Below, piece by piece: positions 27,214 through 36,618 of a stretch of DNA of 64,000 bases (the first letter of the stretch is position 1; each line of letters starts with the position of its first letter). The stretch lies in contig JAXHLO010000024.1 in assembly GCA_034522075.1 (NCBI GenBank), forward strand, positions 99,209-163,208. Reading direction: 5' to 3'. Source of the DNA: UBA7803 sp034522075. Its GTDB lineage: Bacteria; Pseudomonadota; Gammaproteobacteria; Pseudomonadales; Azotimanducaceae. A program made the translations under genes and the position numbers. The notes below the pieces were generated by a model. The model made no database searches, had not been told where the DNA came from, and saw nothing but the letters and a program-made list of their open reading frames with translations.

Positions 27214-27794
27214 TGTCTTTCGTTCTGCAGGCCCTGCAGAAGCAGGAAGCCGCCGGCGATGCGGCTGCCGCCGTGTCACTGGCCCAGGGCGCCGCGCAAC
27301 GCCGCCGCCACCGCCTGTGGATGGCTCTGTTTGCCGTGGCCATGGCGGTCAACGCGGGGCTGCTGGTGTGGTTGTTCGGGGTACCTCGCTGGAACGCCGT
27401 AGCGCCGGCCGAAACCGCCGCCGGCAGTGCTCAGCCTGCGGCCGTCGTGATCGAGTCACGCCCAGCGGACACCGAGCCGGCAATACAACCGCCGCGCCCC
27501 GAGCCCACCGCATCTGAATCCCCGCGGCCCGCCGCCGCGGCACCGCCGGCGCCGCGGCGGGTCTCTCTGCAGGCGCTGCCGGCGGAGGCCCGTCAGCGCT
27601 TCCCCGGCATCGCCTTCTCCACCCACATCTACGCCGAAGATGCCGATCTGCGCGCCATCGTGGCCAACGGCGAACGCCTCACCGAGGGCGAACGCATTCG
27701 CGGGCTGGAGATCGTGGAAATCACCGAGGGCGGTGTGCTGCTGGCCTTCGAGCGCTATCTGGTGGAGGTCCCCATCGCGACCGATTGGGACTAG
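27213..27794 (+). CDS. gspB: General secretion pathway protein GspB
   Basis: 193 residues. N-terminal MSFVLQALQKQE is the hallmark of GspB. A single membrane helix (about 38-58) and a Pro/Ala/Glu-rich periplasmic linker (60-110) follow. The folded C-terminal domain (RVSLQALPAEARQRFPGI, then HIYAEDADLRAIVANGERL, then GGVLLAFERYLVEVP) is complete. It partners GspA in assembly of the type II secretin. It overlaps gspA by one base at TGATG. It converges with the HD-GYP gene, which ends 12 bp further on. Confidence 0.92.
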   Translation: MSFVLQALQKQEAAGDAAAAVSLAQGAAQRRRHRLWMALFAVAMAVNAGLLVWLFGVPRWNAVAPAETAAGSAQPAAVVIESRPADTEPAIQPPRPEPTASESPRPAAAAPPAPRRVSLQALPAEARQRFPGIAFSTHIYAEDADLRAIVANGERLTEGERIRGLEIVEITEGGVLLAFERYLVEVPIATDWD

Positions 27795-27806
27795 CGCAGC
27801 CGGCCT

Positions 27807-29747
27807 TCAGCCGGCCTGGCGCAGACGGCTGTGCGCAACACGGGTCTCGCGGCAGATACCGCTGTCGATGAATACCTGCAGGATGTCGCCGTCCACCAGC
27901 CCCCGGCGCGCCTCGTCGCCGAGCACGTCGAGCGCGGTGTCCACACTCATGGAGGACTTGTACGGCCGATCCATGGCCGTCAGGGCGTCGAATATGTCGC
28001 ACACGGTCATGACCCGGCTGGCCAGGGGAATCTGCTCGCCCACCAGGCCGTTGGGATAGCCGCTGCCGTCGAGTTTCTCGTGATGCGCGCCGGCGATCTC
28101 CGGAACCCGGGCCAGCTCCGGCGGCCAGGGCAGCACGGCGAGAAAGTCCCGGGTATGGGTGACGTGAGATTCGATCTCGCGGCGTTCTTCCGGGGTCAGA
28201 CTGCCGCGGCGGATAGACAGTGCGGTGAGGTCGTCGTCGGTAATCAGGCCATTGCGCGTGCCGTCGAGCTCCAGAAAAGCATAGTCGCGCAGCTCCCGTA
28301 GATGGGCGAAATCGCCGTCGTCCAGCGGCGTGGGCCGGTTGGCCAGGCTGATGAAGTCGAAATACTGGTCCAGCAGACTGAGTTCCGCCTCGAGCTCGCG
28401 GTGCAGCCGGCGCCGCGCCACGTCGATGCCTTCCCGCGGATGGTGGAGCATCTCGAGCACCCGCTCCACGGCCCGGCGGCGCAGGCGTTCCTTCTGCAGC
28501 TCCACGCGATAGTGGATGACCTCCAGCCGGTCGTCGCTGAGCTTGTTGGCCTTCAGCAGTATGTTCTCGCGCACGCCGATCTTGCCGAAATCGTGCAGCA
28601 GCGCCGCATAGCGGACTTCGCGCATGTGCTCGGGCGTAAACGCCAACGCAGCAAACCGCGACTGGCCGGATGCCGGCAGAGCTTCGAGCAGGGCTACCGT
28701 GGTCTGGGCGACGCGGAACGAGTGGCCGCTGGTGGACGGATCCCGTTGTTCGATGGTCTTCACCGAGGCCTGTACGAAACTCTCGAACAGACGGTGCACA
28801 TCGCGGATCAACGTGTTCTTCTGAATCGACACGGCGGCCTGGCTGGCCACGGCCCGCAGCAGCTCGCCGATTTCCTCACCGAACGGCACCGGCTGGTCTT
28901 CGGTGGGATCGAGTCGGTTGATGAACTGCAGCACGCCGACAATTTTGTCGCGGTGGTCGCGCATGGGAATCACCAGCAGCGACCGCGTGCGATACCCCAT
29001 GTCATCGTCGAATGAGCGGTTGAAGCGATAGGGACGGCCCGGCGGGATCTGATAGGCATCCGGTATGTCCAGAGTCTCACCGGACAGAGCCACGTAGCCG
29101 GCCAGCGACGTGGGCGTCAACGGCAGACGGCCCTCGACGAACGGCACATCGACCGCGTCGTTCTGGGCAAGCTTGAATACCAGTTCCGGCTCATCGCTGC
29201 TTTCGTCATCGACGAGGTACAGGGAGCCAGCCTCGCAGCCGGCGAGCTTTCTGGCCTCGCACAGGATGGTCTCGAGCAATTCCGGAAATTCCATGCGCGT
29301 GGACAGCGACAGGGCGATATCGGAAAGCTGACGCATGCGCTCGCGGCGCGCGCCCAGCTCGCGGTGCAGGGTCAGAATCTTGCGATTACGCTGCCATTGC
29401 TCGCGGGCGTGGGCCAGCAGCGGCCGCAGCAGCCCTTCGCCGGCATCGGCGGGCACAACCAGATCGGCTTTGCCCAGCTCTCCGCCGGTGACGATCAGCG
29501 CATGGGGATAATGGCGTCGCAGCGAACCGGCATCGGCCCCCGGCGGAGCCAGGGCCAGTGCTACCGCGTCGTCGACCAGATCTTCAGGGTCGTCGGCCGT
29601 ACCGGCACAAACCGACCACCCGGCCGCCTCCGCACAGACGCGCAACGCCTCGGCCAGCCCGGCAGGGGCGTCGTCAACGGACACCAGCGCCAGGCGCGGG
29701 TTCTGTGGAGGTCTGCTCACCGGTGGCATCTGCCTGCGGACTGACAC
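27807..29747 (-). CDS. GAF and HD-GYP domain protein (c-di-GMP phosphodiesterase)
   Basis: 646 residues. The N-terminus (about 15-125) is of receiver-like length but lacks clear phosphorylation residues. GAF follows at about 145-300 (GSLYLVDDES, then LLVIPMRDHRDKIVGVLQFIN). HD-GYP spans about 320-625, with HDFGKIGVRENIL, then HHEKLDGSGYPNGL and DIFDALTAMDRPYK, all with intact metal ligands. A helical insertion of about 100 residues lies between the HDFGKIG and HHEKLDGSGYP motifs. The protein should hydrolyse c-di-GMP under control of a small ligand bound by GAF. It appears cytoplasmic and monocistronic. Confidence 0.93.
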   Translation of the reverse strand: MSVRRQMPPVSRPPQNPRLALVSVDDAPAGLAEALRVCAEAAGWSVCAGTADDPEDLVDDAVALALAPPGADAGSLRRHYPHALIVTGGELGKADLVVPADAGEGLLRPLLAHAREQWQRNRKILTLHRELGARRERMRQLSDIALSLSTRMEFPELLETILCEARKLAGCEAGSLYLVDDESSDEPELVFKLAQNDAVDVPFVEGRLPLTPTSLAGYVALSGETLDIPDAYQIPPGRPYRFNRSFDDDMGYRTRSLLVIPMRDHRDKIVGVLQFINRLDPTEDQPVPFGEEIGELLRAVASQAAVSIQKNTLIRDVHRLFESFVQASVKTIEQRDPSTSGHSFRVAQTTVALLEALPASGQSRFAALAFTPEHMREVRYAALLHDFGKIGVRENILLKANKLSDDRLEVIHYRVELQKERLRRRAVERVLEMLHHPREGIDVARRRLHRELEAELSLLDQYFDFISLANRPTPLDDGDFAHLRELRDYAFLELDGTRNGLITDDDLTALSIRRGSLTPEERREIESHVTHTRDFLAVLPWPPELARVPEIAGAHHEKLDGSGYPNGLVGEQIPLASRVMTVCDIFDALTAMDRPYKSSMSVDTALDVLGDEARRGLVDGDILQVFIDSGICRETRVAHSRLRQAG

Positions 29748-29839
29748 ACGCAGAGTATGGCTGGCGCCGCAGGCACATTAGCGGACACACATCACAAGTT
29801 CCGTGAGTCAATGCCGGTGCGCGGCCCGCGCAAGGGCTG

Positions 29840-30589
29840 TTACAGCGACGCGGACCCCGACAGGTTGTCGAGCCGGCGCTCGATATCGGCGAGCCGGGAG
29901 TTGAGCTGCAGCCGGTAGGCGTCGATGGCTTCCACCGCCTCCTCGTTCTGCTCCACCCGGCCGGCCAGCCCGGAGCGCAGTTGTGCTACCGCCTGCTGGG
30001 TGGCATTGAACCGGTCCACCAGATCGCGTTGGCTGCGCGATATGTTCTGGAGTTCGACCTCCACGCCGGTGATCTGGTCGATCACCTCCTGTTGCCGTGC
30101 GAAAGCGCTCTCGTGGCGCCCCAGGGTGCTCTGGATCTCCCGGCTGGTGGCCTGAATGCTCGATAGCGACTGCTTCAGGTCGGCGATGGCCTTCTGATTG
30201 TCCTCAATCCACTTCTTGTTGCGGTCGTTGGAGACCGCCCACAACTTGCGGATCTCGGACTCCCAGAAATTGATCTGCTCGCTGGTGGCTTCGCCGGTTT
30301 CGGTGAGGGCCTCGTCGGTAACGCGCAGCCGGTCTTCCAGCACCTCGAGCCGCGCCTGGGCATCCGCCAGGGCCTGCCCTTCCGCTTCGAGCCGCTGGTA
30401 TTGCTCGGCAATGAACCAGCCCGCCACGGCCAGGCCGGCGATGAGCACGGCCAGTATCACATTGTTCAGAATCCGGGAATCGCCGCCATCGCCGCCGCCC
30501 CGCCGTCGTGACGCTGACGCCGTGCGGTGCCGGCCGGCTCCATCATCCGGATTCGTGGAGATTGAGCCTGTTCCAGGACGGTCTGCCAT
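29840..30589 (-). CDS. Membrane-anchored coiled-coil protein of unknown function
   Basis: 249 residues from ATG at 30589. A cytoplasmic Arg/Gly-rich leader (1-40) is followed by one transmembrane helix (about 42-62, VILAVLIAGLAVAGWFI), then an almost continuous coiled coil of about 180 residues with heptads (RLEVLEDRLRVTDEALTE; ITGVEVELQNISRSQRDLV). No catalytic motif is visible. Similar proteins in pseudomonads are sometimes labelled ATPases without basis. A periplasmic spacer or scaffold role would fit, but that is a guess. Confidence 0.7.
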   Translation of the reverse strand: MADRPGTGSISTNPDDGAGRHRTASASRRRGGGDGGDSRILNNVILAVLIAGLAVAGWFIAEQYQRLEAEGQALADAQARLEVLEDRLRVTDEALTETGEATSEQINFWESEIRKLWAVSNDRNKKWIEDNQKAIADLKQSLSSIQATSREIQSTLGRHESAFARQQEVIDQITGVEVELQNISRSQRDLVDRFNATQQAVAQLRSGLAGRVEQNEEAVEAIDAYRLQLNSRLADIERRLDNLSGSASL

Positions 30590-30620
30590 AGGTGCTCCCA
30601 AATGTGGCCATTATAAGCGC

Positions 30621-30649
30621 AAAAAAAGAGCCTGCATGGCAGGCTCTTT
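30621..30649 (-). terminator. Rho-independent terminator
   Basis: An 11-bp perfect stem (AAAGAGCCTGC at 30625-30635 with GCAGGCTCTTT at 30639-30649) around an ATG loop, followed on the minus strand by a run of seven T. It sits 25 bp after the stop of the gene at 30674-31330 and terminates it. Confidence 0.92.
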
Positions 30650-30673
30650 CGAAGCAACCGGCGCAGCGCCCGG

Positions 30674-31330
30674 TCAGAGCAGCGCCAGCACTCCCCACAG
30701 CACGCCGGTGAGCACCAGACCGCTGACGATGACCCCGCGCACGGAGGCCATGGGCCCCGGCTTGCCGAAGATGCCGTTGAGTTCGAGGACCAGCACGATC
30801 AGCAGCGCCACGATCAGCGCCGTGGTACCGCCTTCGGCGAGGAAGCCGTTCGGCATATGGGCACTGGAGCCCATCAGGAACAGCATGGGCAACGAGAACA
30901 GCGTGTTGGTGCGCGATGCCAGCGCCGCCTTGGGCGCCGCCGGACCGGCTTCCGGCAGCGCTTCACCGCCGCCCTTGACCTGCTCGTTGGAGGCGATGAC
31001 GATTTTCTGATTTGGCCAGATGATCAGCCACACGTTGAGGAACATCAACGTGCCCAGAACGGCGCCAACGGTGATGTCTACCGTGAAGCCGCGGCGGTGG
31101 AGAAAGCCGAGCAGAATCACGCCGCTGATGAATGTGAACATGGCGCCCCAGCGGAACCACCACAGGGCGCGCGGTACCAATTTTATGAACGCATCGGTTT
31201 TAGCATCACCGTCCGCTTCCTTGAAGTACTCAGTCTGTACGAAATTGAAGTAGTACAGCAGACCGATCCAGGTCACACCGAACAGGTAGTGGCTCCAGCG
31301 GGCCAGGTAGTCCAGCACTGCGATATCCAT
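30674..31330 (-). CDS. Urate oxidase N-terminal-domain (PuuD-like) membrane protein
   Basis: 218 residues from ATG at 31330, preceded by GGGGAGACTC. At least five membrane helices: YLARWSHYLFGVTWIGLLYYFN at the N-terminus, then WFRWGAMFTFISGVILLGF, LGTLMFLNVWLIIWPNQK, LFSLPMLFLMGSS and a C-terminal pair. The FGVTWIGLLYY and WPNQK motifs match the membrane domain of urate hydroxylase PuuD (PF06181). The C-terminal cytochrome c domain of full PuuD is absent and no other purine-catabolism genes are near, so urate oxidation is doubtful. A terminator follows the gene. Confidence 0.8.
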   Translation of the reverse strand: MDIAVLDYLARWSHYLFGVTWIGLLYYFNFVQTEYFKEADGDAKTDAFIKLVPRALWWFRWGAMFTFISGVILLGFLHRRGFTVDITVGAVLGTLMFLNVWLIIWPNQKIVIASNEQVKGGGEALPEAGPAAPKAALASRTNTLFSLPMLFLMGSSAHMPNGFLAEGGTTALIVALLIVLVLELNGIFGKPGPMASVRGVIVSGLVLTGVLWGVLALL

Positions 31331-31397
31331 GATGAGTCTCCCCACAGATGTATTAAAGTTGTTGGATCACGACTATAACGAATCATCCAACAGATTT

Positions 31398-31486
31398 CAT
31401 GTTGGAGCGACTCCTGCGGCGGAGCGAAGCTCGCCTAACGCGAACGGAGTTCGCGCCAGATCGCGATCTGGAGATCGCTCCCACAC
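31398..31486. repeat. REP-like repeat cluster
   Basis: Starts GTTGGAGCGACTCCTG and ends ATCTGGAGATCGCTCCCAC, with smaller palindromes such as GCGAACGGAGTTCGC between. It is related to the GGGAGCGACCTCC family at 1.7, 33.9 and 60.4 kb. It lies in the region between the groL stop and the PuuD-like gene start. Confidence 0.7.
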
Positions 31487-31493
31487 AGACCCC

Positions 31494-31519
31494 GAAACCC
31501 CGCCGAAGCGGGGTTTTTT
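31494..31519. terminator. Terminator downstream of groL, bidirectional
   Basis: AAACCCCGC (31495-31503) pairs with GCGGGGTTT (31508-31516) around a CGAA tetraloop. T6 follows on the + strand but only TTT on the minus strand. It begins 18 bp after the groL stop and probably ends the groESL transcript, working in both directions. Confidence 0.75.
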
Positions 31520-31536
31520 CCGGCGCAGCGGGCTGC

Positions 31537-33181
<1,645 letters not shown>

Positions 33182-33208
33182 GTAAATATTCCTCTTATCT
33201 TGCTCTAG

Positions 33209-33499
33209 TTAGCCTTCCATCACGCCGAAGATTTCACCCTCGCTGAGGATGAGAAGCTCTTCGCCGTCCACCTTGACCGTGCTGCCGGCGTATTGACCGA
33301 AGAGAACCTTGTCACCGACTTTGATGTCCAGGGCGCGGACATCGCCGCTGTCAAGGACTTTGCCAGGACCCACGGCCAGAACTTCGCCTTGCGAAGGCTT
33401 CTCGGCAGCAGAGTCGGGCAGCACGATGCCACCGGCGGTTTTCGTCTCTTCTTCCACCCGGCGCACGACGACGCGATCGTGTAGAGGTCGAATTTTCAT
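33209..33499 (-). CDS. groS: Co-chaperonin GroES
   Basis: 96 residues, full length. It begins MKIRPLHDRVVVRR, carries the mobile loop EEETKTAGGIVLPDSAAEKP (about 16-35), GEVLAVGPGK and GDKVLFGQYAGSTVKVDGEE, and ends FGVMEG. It caps the GroEL ring. It is the first gene of the groESL operon, with a CIRCE operator and a good promoter just upstream. Confidence 0.98.
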   Translation of the reverse strand: MKIRPLHDRVVVRRVEEETKTAGGIVLPDSAAEKPSQGEVLAVGPGKVLDSGDVRALDIKVGDKVLFGQYAGSTVKVDGEELLILSEGEIFGVMEG

Positions 33500-33536
33500 T
33501 ACCTGTTTATCTCCCAGTTAAGTCCCTGAAGGGTTC

Positions 33537-33563
33537 CTAGCACTCTCATGATGAGAGTGCTAA
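33537..33563 (-). promoter_or_regulatory. CIRCE operator (HrcA site)
   Basis: Read on the minus strand: TTAGCACTC, nine bases, GAGTGCTAG. The consensus TTAGCACTC-N9-GAGTGCTAA is matched at 17 of 18 arm positions. It lies 38 bp before groS, just downstream of the promoter, so HrcA should repress groESL until heat stress. hrcA itself is not in the window. Confidence 0.97.
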
Positions 33564-33576
33564 TCCGAGGGCCGCT

Positions 33577-33604
33577 ATGATAGTCCCGGTCGCAGCAGTT
33601 TCAA
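33577..33604 (-). promoter_or_regulatory. groESL promoter
   Basis: On the minus strand, TTGAAA (33604-33599) and TATCAT (33582-33577) are separated by 16 bp. CTTGAAA also fits the -35 of the heat-shock sigma factor, but the -10 is not heat-shock-like. The CIRCE operator starts 13 bp downstream, at the expected start of transcription. Confidence 0.7.
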
Positions 33605-33757
33605 GAGCCTGCACGGAAATCGTTGCAGCCGGCCGATTGTCGGGGATCGTCAGCAGCAGACGGCTGACCGCGTCCCTCCACGTAGCTCCAAAGTGGGGGC
33701 GGCTGCGGGGAATTCAAGGGCCCGCGGGCACAAATCCGCTGCCGGCGGTCTGTGCGG

Positions 33758-34300
33758 TCACGGCAATCGCTGATCCGGGTCGTCCCGCTCCCGCTCCGGG
33801 CCCCGCTCCGACTCGCTGCGCGATTCGAACTCCCCCTCGATAACCACCGGCCCCTGGGAGTGAGAGCGACCTCCAGGTCGCGATCCCGCTCCAGGCTGGT
33901 GGGAGCGGCCTCCAGGTCGCGATCCCTCGCCGAAGCCCCCCTGCCCCATGACCACCACCCGCCCCAGCATCCGCTCGGCCACCGCCGCCCGGGCCGGCGG
34001 CAGCAACAGGAGAAAGCCGAAGCCGTCGGTGACGAATCCCGGGGTGATGAGCAGTGCCCCGGCCACCGCCAGTAGGATACCCTCCGCCATCTCCCGGGCC
34101 GGCAGCTCGCCGCCCTGCAGCCGGCCCATGCCGCGGGTCAGCGTGGCCAGGCCCTGAATGCGCAGCAGGGCGACGCCGATCACAGCGGTGAGCATGACCA
34201 GGCCGATGGTGGGCCAGGCGCCGATGTAGCCGCCCACACGGATGAGCAGGTACATTTCGATGATGGGCGTGAGAAAAAAGACGACGAGCCAGATTCCCAT
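33758..34300 (-). CDS. fxsA: FxsA family cytoplasmic-membrane protein
   Basis: 180 residues. The FxsA body is complete: IWLVVFFLTPIIEMYLLIRV (about 3-22), a second hydrophobic pair LIGLVMLTAVIGVALL, then GILLAVAGALLITPGFVTDG at about 74-93 and the P-rich helix end. FxsA binds PifA and prevents phage T7 exclusion in E. coli; its normal role is unknown. The last 50 residues are a low-complexity Ser/Arg/Gly tail, part of it written by two REP-like repeats. Its ATG overlaps, on the opposite strand, the ATG of the ATL gene. Confidence 0.9.
   Translation of the reverse strand: MGIWLVVFFLTPIIEMYLLIRVGGYIGAWPTIGLVMLTAVIGVALLRIQGLATLTRGMGRLQGGELPAREMAEGILLAVAGALLITPGFVTDGFGFLLLLPPARAAVAERMLGRVVVMGQGGFGEGSRPGGRSHQPGAGSRPGGRSHSQGPVVIEGEFESRSESERGPERERDDPDQRLP
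33859..33927. repeat. Two REP-like half repeats inside fxsA
   Basis: GAGAGCGACCTCCAGGTCGCGATCCC and GGGAGCGGCCTCCAGGTCGCGATCCC lie about 45 bp apart within the fxsA coding sequence. Each is a short palindrome around CTCCAGGTCGCGA. On the coding strand they give the repeated tail peptide GSRPGGRSH. They belong to the same family as the palindrome at 60.4 kb. Confidence 0.78.
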
Positions 34301-34682
34301 GGGTCCGGGCCGGTTGCGCAGGGGCGCCCAATCTGCGAGCTCGCGGGCGACAAGTCAAACCGCCGCCGGTGATCCGCTCTCGCCCCGGGAGCGCATCTGG
34401 CAGGTGGTGGCGTCGATTCCCCGGGGCAGCGTGGCCACCTACGGCCAGGTCGCCGCACTGGCCGGCATGCCGCGCCATGCCCGGCTGGTGGGCCGGACCC
34501 TGGCCGATCTGCCTGACGGCAGCCGGCTGCCCTGGCATCGCGTGGTCAATGCCGGCCGGACCATCTCGCCGCGCGGCGACGACCGGGCCATGCACGAGCA
34601 GCGCCGGCGCCTGGAGCTGGAAGGTATCAGCTTCATCGGCCGGCGCATCGCCCGGGCCCATCTGTGGGAAACCCCCGCGTGA
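34299..34682 (+). CDS. Alkyltransferase-like protein (ATL/YbaZ)
   Basis: 127 residues from ATG at 34299 (TTG at 34314 is an alternative). The C-terminal O6-alkylguanine-transferase fold is clear: PRGSVATYGQVAALAG (about 42-57) and LPWHRVVNAGRTISPRG. The active-site Cys of PCHR is Trp here (PWHR), which marks it as an ATL protein. ATLs bind O6-alkylguanine without repairing it and flag it for nucleotide excision repair. The stop overlaps the GTG start of ampG as GTGA. Confidence 0.9.
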   Translation: MGPGRLRRGAQSASSRATSQTAAGDPLSPRERIWQVVASIPRGSVATYGQVAALAGMPRHARLVGRTLADLPDGSRLPWHRVVNAGRTISPRGDDRAMHEQRRRLELEGISFIGRRIARAHLWETPA

Positions 34683-36052
34683 GCGAGCCCGATACCGAGG
34701 AACCGGCCGTGCGCACCTGGCGGGACGCCTGGCTGACCTATGCCCAGCCGCGCATGGCCGCGATGCTGTGTCTGGGCTTCTCCGCCGGACTGCCGTTTCT
34801 GCTGGTGTTCTCGACCCTGTCGGCCTGGTTGACCGAAGCCGGCGCCACGCGCACCGCCATCGGCCTGTTCAGCTGGAGGATCCACCACTCCATCAAGGTG
34901 CTGCGGGCGTGCGTCGACCGCCTGCAATTACGGTTACCGCCGGGCCTGGTCGGCGCTGGCCGCGATCCGCCAGTCGACCATCGCCGGCCTGCTGGTGGGC
35001 ATGGCGTCGACCGACCCCGAGCATCGCCCCGTGCCGACGCCGCTGGCGGCCCTCGCCGCGCGCCGGTGGCATTCGGTTCCGCCACCCAGGACGTGGCCAT
35101 CGATGCCTGGCGCATCGAAGCCGCACCGCCGGAACAGCAGGCTGCCATGGCCGCCAGCTACGTGTTCGGCTACCGCATGGCCCTGTTGGCCGGCGGTGCC
35201 GGCGCCCTGCACATCGCCACCTTCCTGAGTTGGCCCGGGGTCTATGTGTGCATGGCCGCGCTCATGGCGGTGGGCATGCTGGCCGTGCTGGCCAGCCGCG
35301 AGCCCGGCGCCCGTGTGCCGCGGGAAACGGTGTTTCTGGAACAGCGGGTGCAGGACTTCATGACCCGCAATGCCCACCTGCCCGAGCGTCTGCGCCTGAC
35401 CCTGGGCTGGCTCATCGGCGCCGTGGTGTGCCCGTTCGTGGACTTCTTTGCGCGCAACGGGCGGCTGGCACTGATGATTCTGCTGTTCATCGGGCTGTAC
35501 CGGGTCACCGACATCACCATGGGGGTCATGGCCAACCCGTTCTATCTGGACCTGGGGTTCAGCAAAGCCCAGATCGCCAACGTCAGCGGCATCTACGGCA
35601 TCGCCATGACCATTGTCGGCGGCGTGCTCGGCGGCGTGCTGGTGCCCCGCTTCGGCGTCATGCGCGTGCTGCTGGCCGGGTCGATCCTGGCGGCGGTGAC
35701 CAACCTGCTGTTTGCCGCTCTGGCGCTGCTCGGCCCGGAACTGTGGATGCTGGTGGTCACCATCAGCGCCGACAACCTGGCCGGCGGGCTGGCCATTTCG
35801 GCGTTCATTGCCTATCTCTCAGGGCTGACGAACACGGCTTACACAGCGACGCAATACGCCCTGTTCAGCTCACTCATGACCCTGCCGGGCAAGGTCATCG
35901 GCGGCGCCGCCGGCGCCGTGGTGGACGCGCTGGGTTATCCGCTGTTCTTCGTCTATTCAGCCGTGATCGGCGTGCCGGCCATGCTGCTGGTGGTGTATCT
36001 GATGTGGGCGGCCCCGGTGGACGAAGCGGCGATCAGTCGCGAAAGTTCTTGA
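34679..36052 (+). CDS. ampG: AmpG-like muropeptide permease (MFS), with several frameshifts
   Basis: About 457 residues from GTG at 34679. The N-terminal LCLGFSAGLPFLLVFSTLS helix and later FGSATQDVAIDAWRIEAAP (typical AmpG) are in the same frame. The segment between about 34880 and 35070 is scrambled: its expected AmpG residues (YRRAWSALAAI, GLLVGMASTDPEH) appear in a second frame at 34926-35060, so at least two or three bases are lost or gained. The remaining nine or so helices to the C-terminus are intact. AmpG imports anhydromuropeptides, which suits the ampD gene at 44 kb. It overlaps yajQ tail-to-tail by 20 bp. Confidence 0.88.
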   Translation: MSEPDTEEPAVRTWRDAWLTYAQPRMAAMLCLGFSAGLPFLLVFSTLSAWLTEAGATRTAIGLFSWRIHHSIKVLRACVDRLQLRLPPGLVGAGRDPPVDHRRPAGGHGVDRPRASPRADAAGGPRRAPVAFGSATQDVAIDAWRIEAAPPEQQAAMAASYVFGYRMALLAGGAGALHIATFLSWPGVYVCMAALMAVGMLAVLASREPGARVPRETVFLEQRVQDFMTRNAHLPERLRLTLGWLIGAVVCPFVDFFARNGRLALMILLFIGLYRVTDITMGVMANPFYLDLGFSKAQIANVSGIYGIAMTIVGGVLGGVLVPRFGVMRVLLAGSILAAVTNLLFAALALLGPELWMLVVTISADNLAGGLAISAFIAYLSGLTNTAYTATQYALFSSLMTLPGKVIGGAAGAVVDALGYPLFFVYSAVIGVPAMLLVVYLMWAAPVDEAAISRESS

Positions 36053-36515
36053 AGTTCAGCGGTATCTCGAGCTCGGCTTTCTTCAGCAACGCCATGACAT
36101 CCTGCAGATCGTCGCGCTTTTTGCCGGTGACCCGCACCTGATCGCCCTGAACCTGGCTCTGCACCTTCAGCTTGCTGTCTTTGATGAGCTTGGTGATTTT
36201 CCTGGCGTCATCGCGCTCGATACCCTGCTTCAAGCTGAAGTTCTGCCGCTTCTGCTTACCCGCTGCTTCCACCTTGCCCGGATCGAGCGCGCGCACGTCC
36301 ACGTCCCGGCGGATGAGCTTGTCCTTGAGAATGGCCAGCATCTGCTCGAGCTGGAACTCCTCCTCCGCGGCCAGGCGGATCTGTTCATCCGCCAGTTCGA
36401 AGGCGGCGTCCACGCCCTTGAAGTCGAAACGGGTCGACAGTTCCCGCGTGGCCTGGTCGACAGCGTTGCGCACCTCCTGCATATCTACTTCAGAAACCAC
36501 GTCGAATGACGGCAT
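36033..36515 (-). CDS. yajQ: YajQ family nucleotide-binding protein
   Basis: 160 residues, the usual length. It begins MPSFDVVSEVDMQEVRNAVD, with STRFDFKGVDAAFEL (about 27-41) and the RRDVDVRALDPGK segment (about 68-80). YajQ proteins form a two-domain ferredoxin-like fold; some bind c-di-GMP (in Xanthomonas) and others bind nucleotides or RNA. In a window with several c-di-GMP proteins an effector role is attractive but unproven. The 3' end overlaps ampG by 20 bp, converging. Confidence 0.95.
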   Translation of the reverse strand: MPSFDVVSEVDMQEVRNAVDQATRELSTRFDFKGVDAAFELADEQIRLAAEEEFQLEQMLAILKDKLIRRDVDVRALDPGKVEAAGKQKRQNFSLKQGIERDDARKITKLIKDSKLKVQSQVQGDQVRVTGKKRDDLQDVMALLKKAELEIPLNFKNFRD

Positions 36516-36618
36516 AGGCAGATCTCCGGCTCCGGTAAAAGCGTGTCAGCGGTCAGACTTATTCATCCCGGCGCCGTGCTAGACTCGGCGCTCCCCGGGA
36601 GAGGATACGCAAAGGTAC

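Noticed and set aside
34369..36141. 590-codon + strand frame covering the ATL and ampG region
   Set aside because: The product is Arg/Pro/His-rich. The ATL and AmpG motifs are read in another frame on the same strand.
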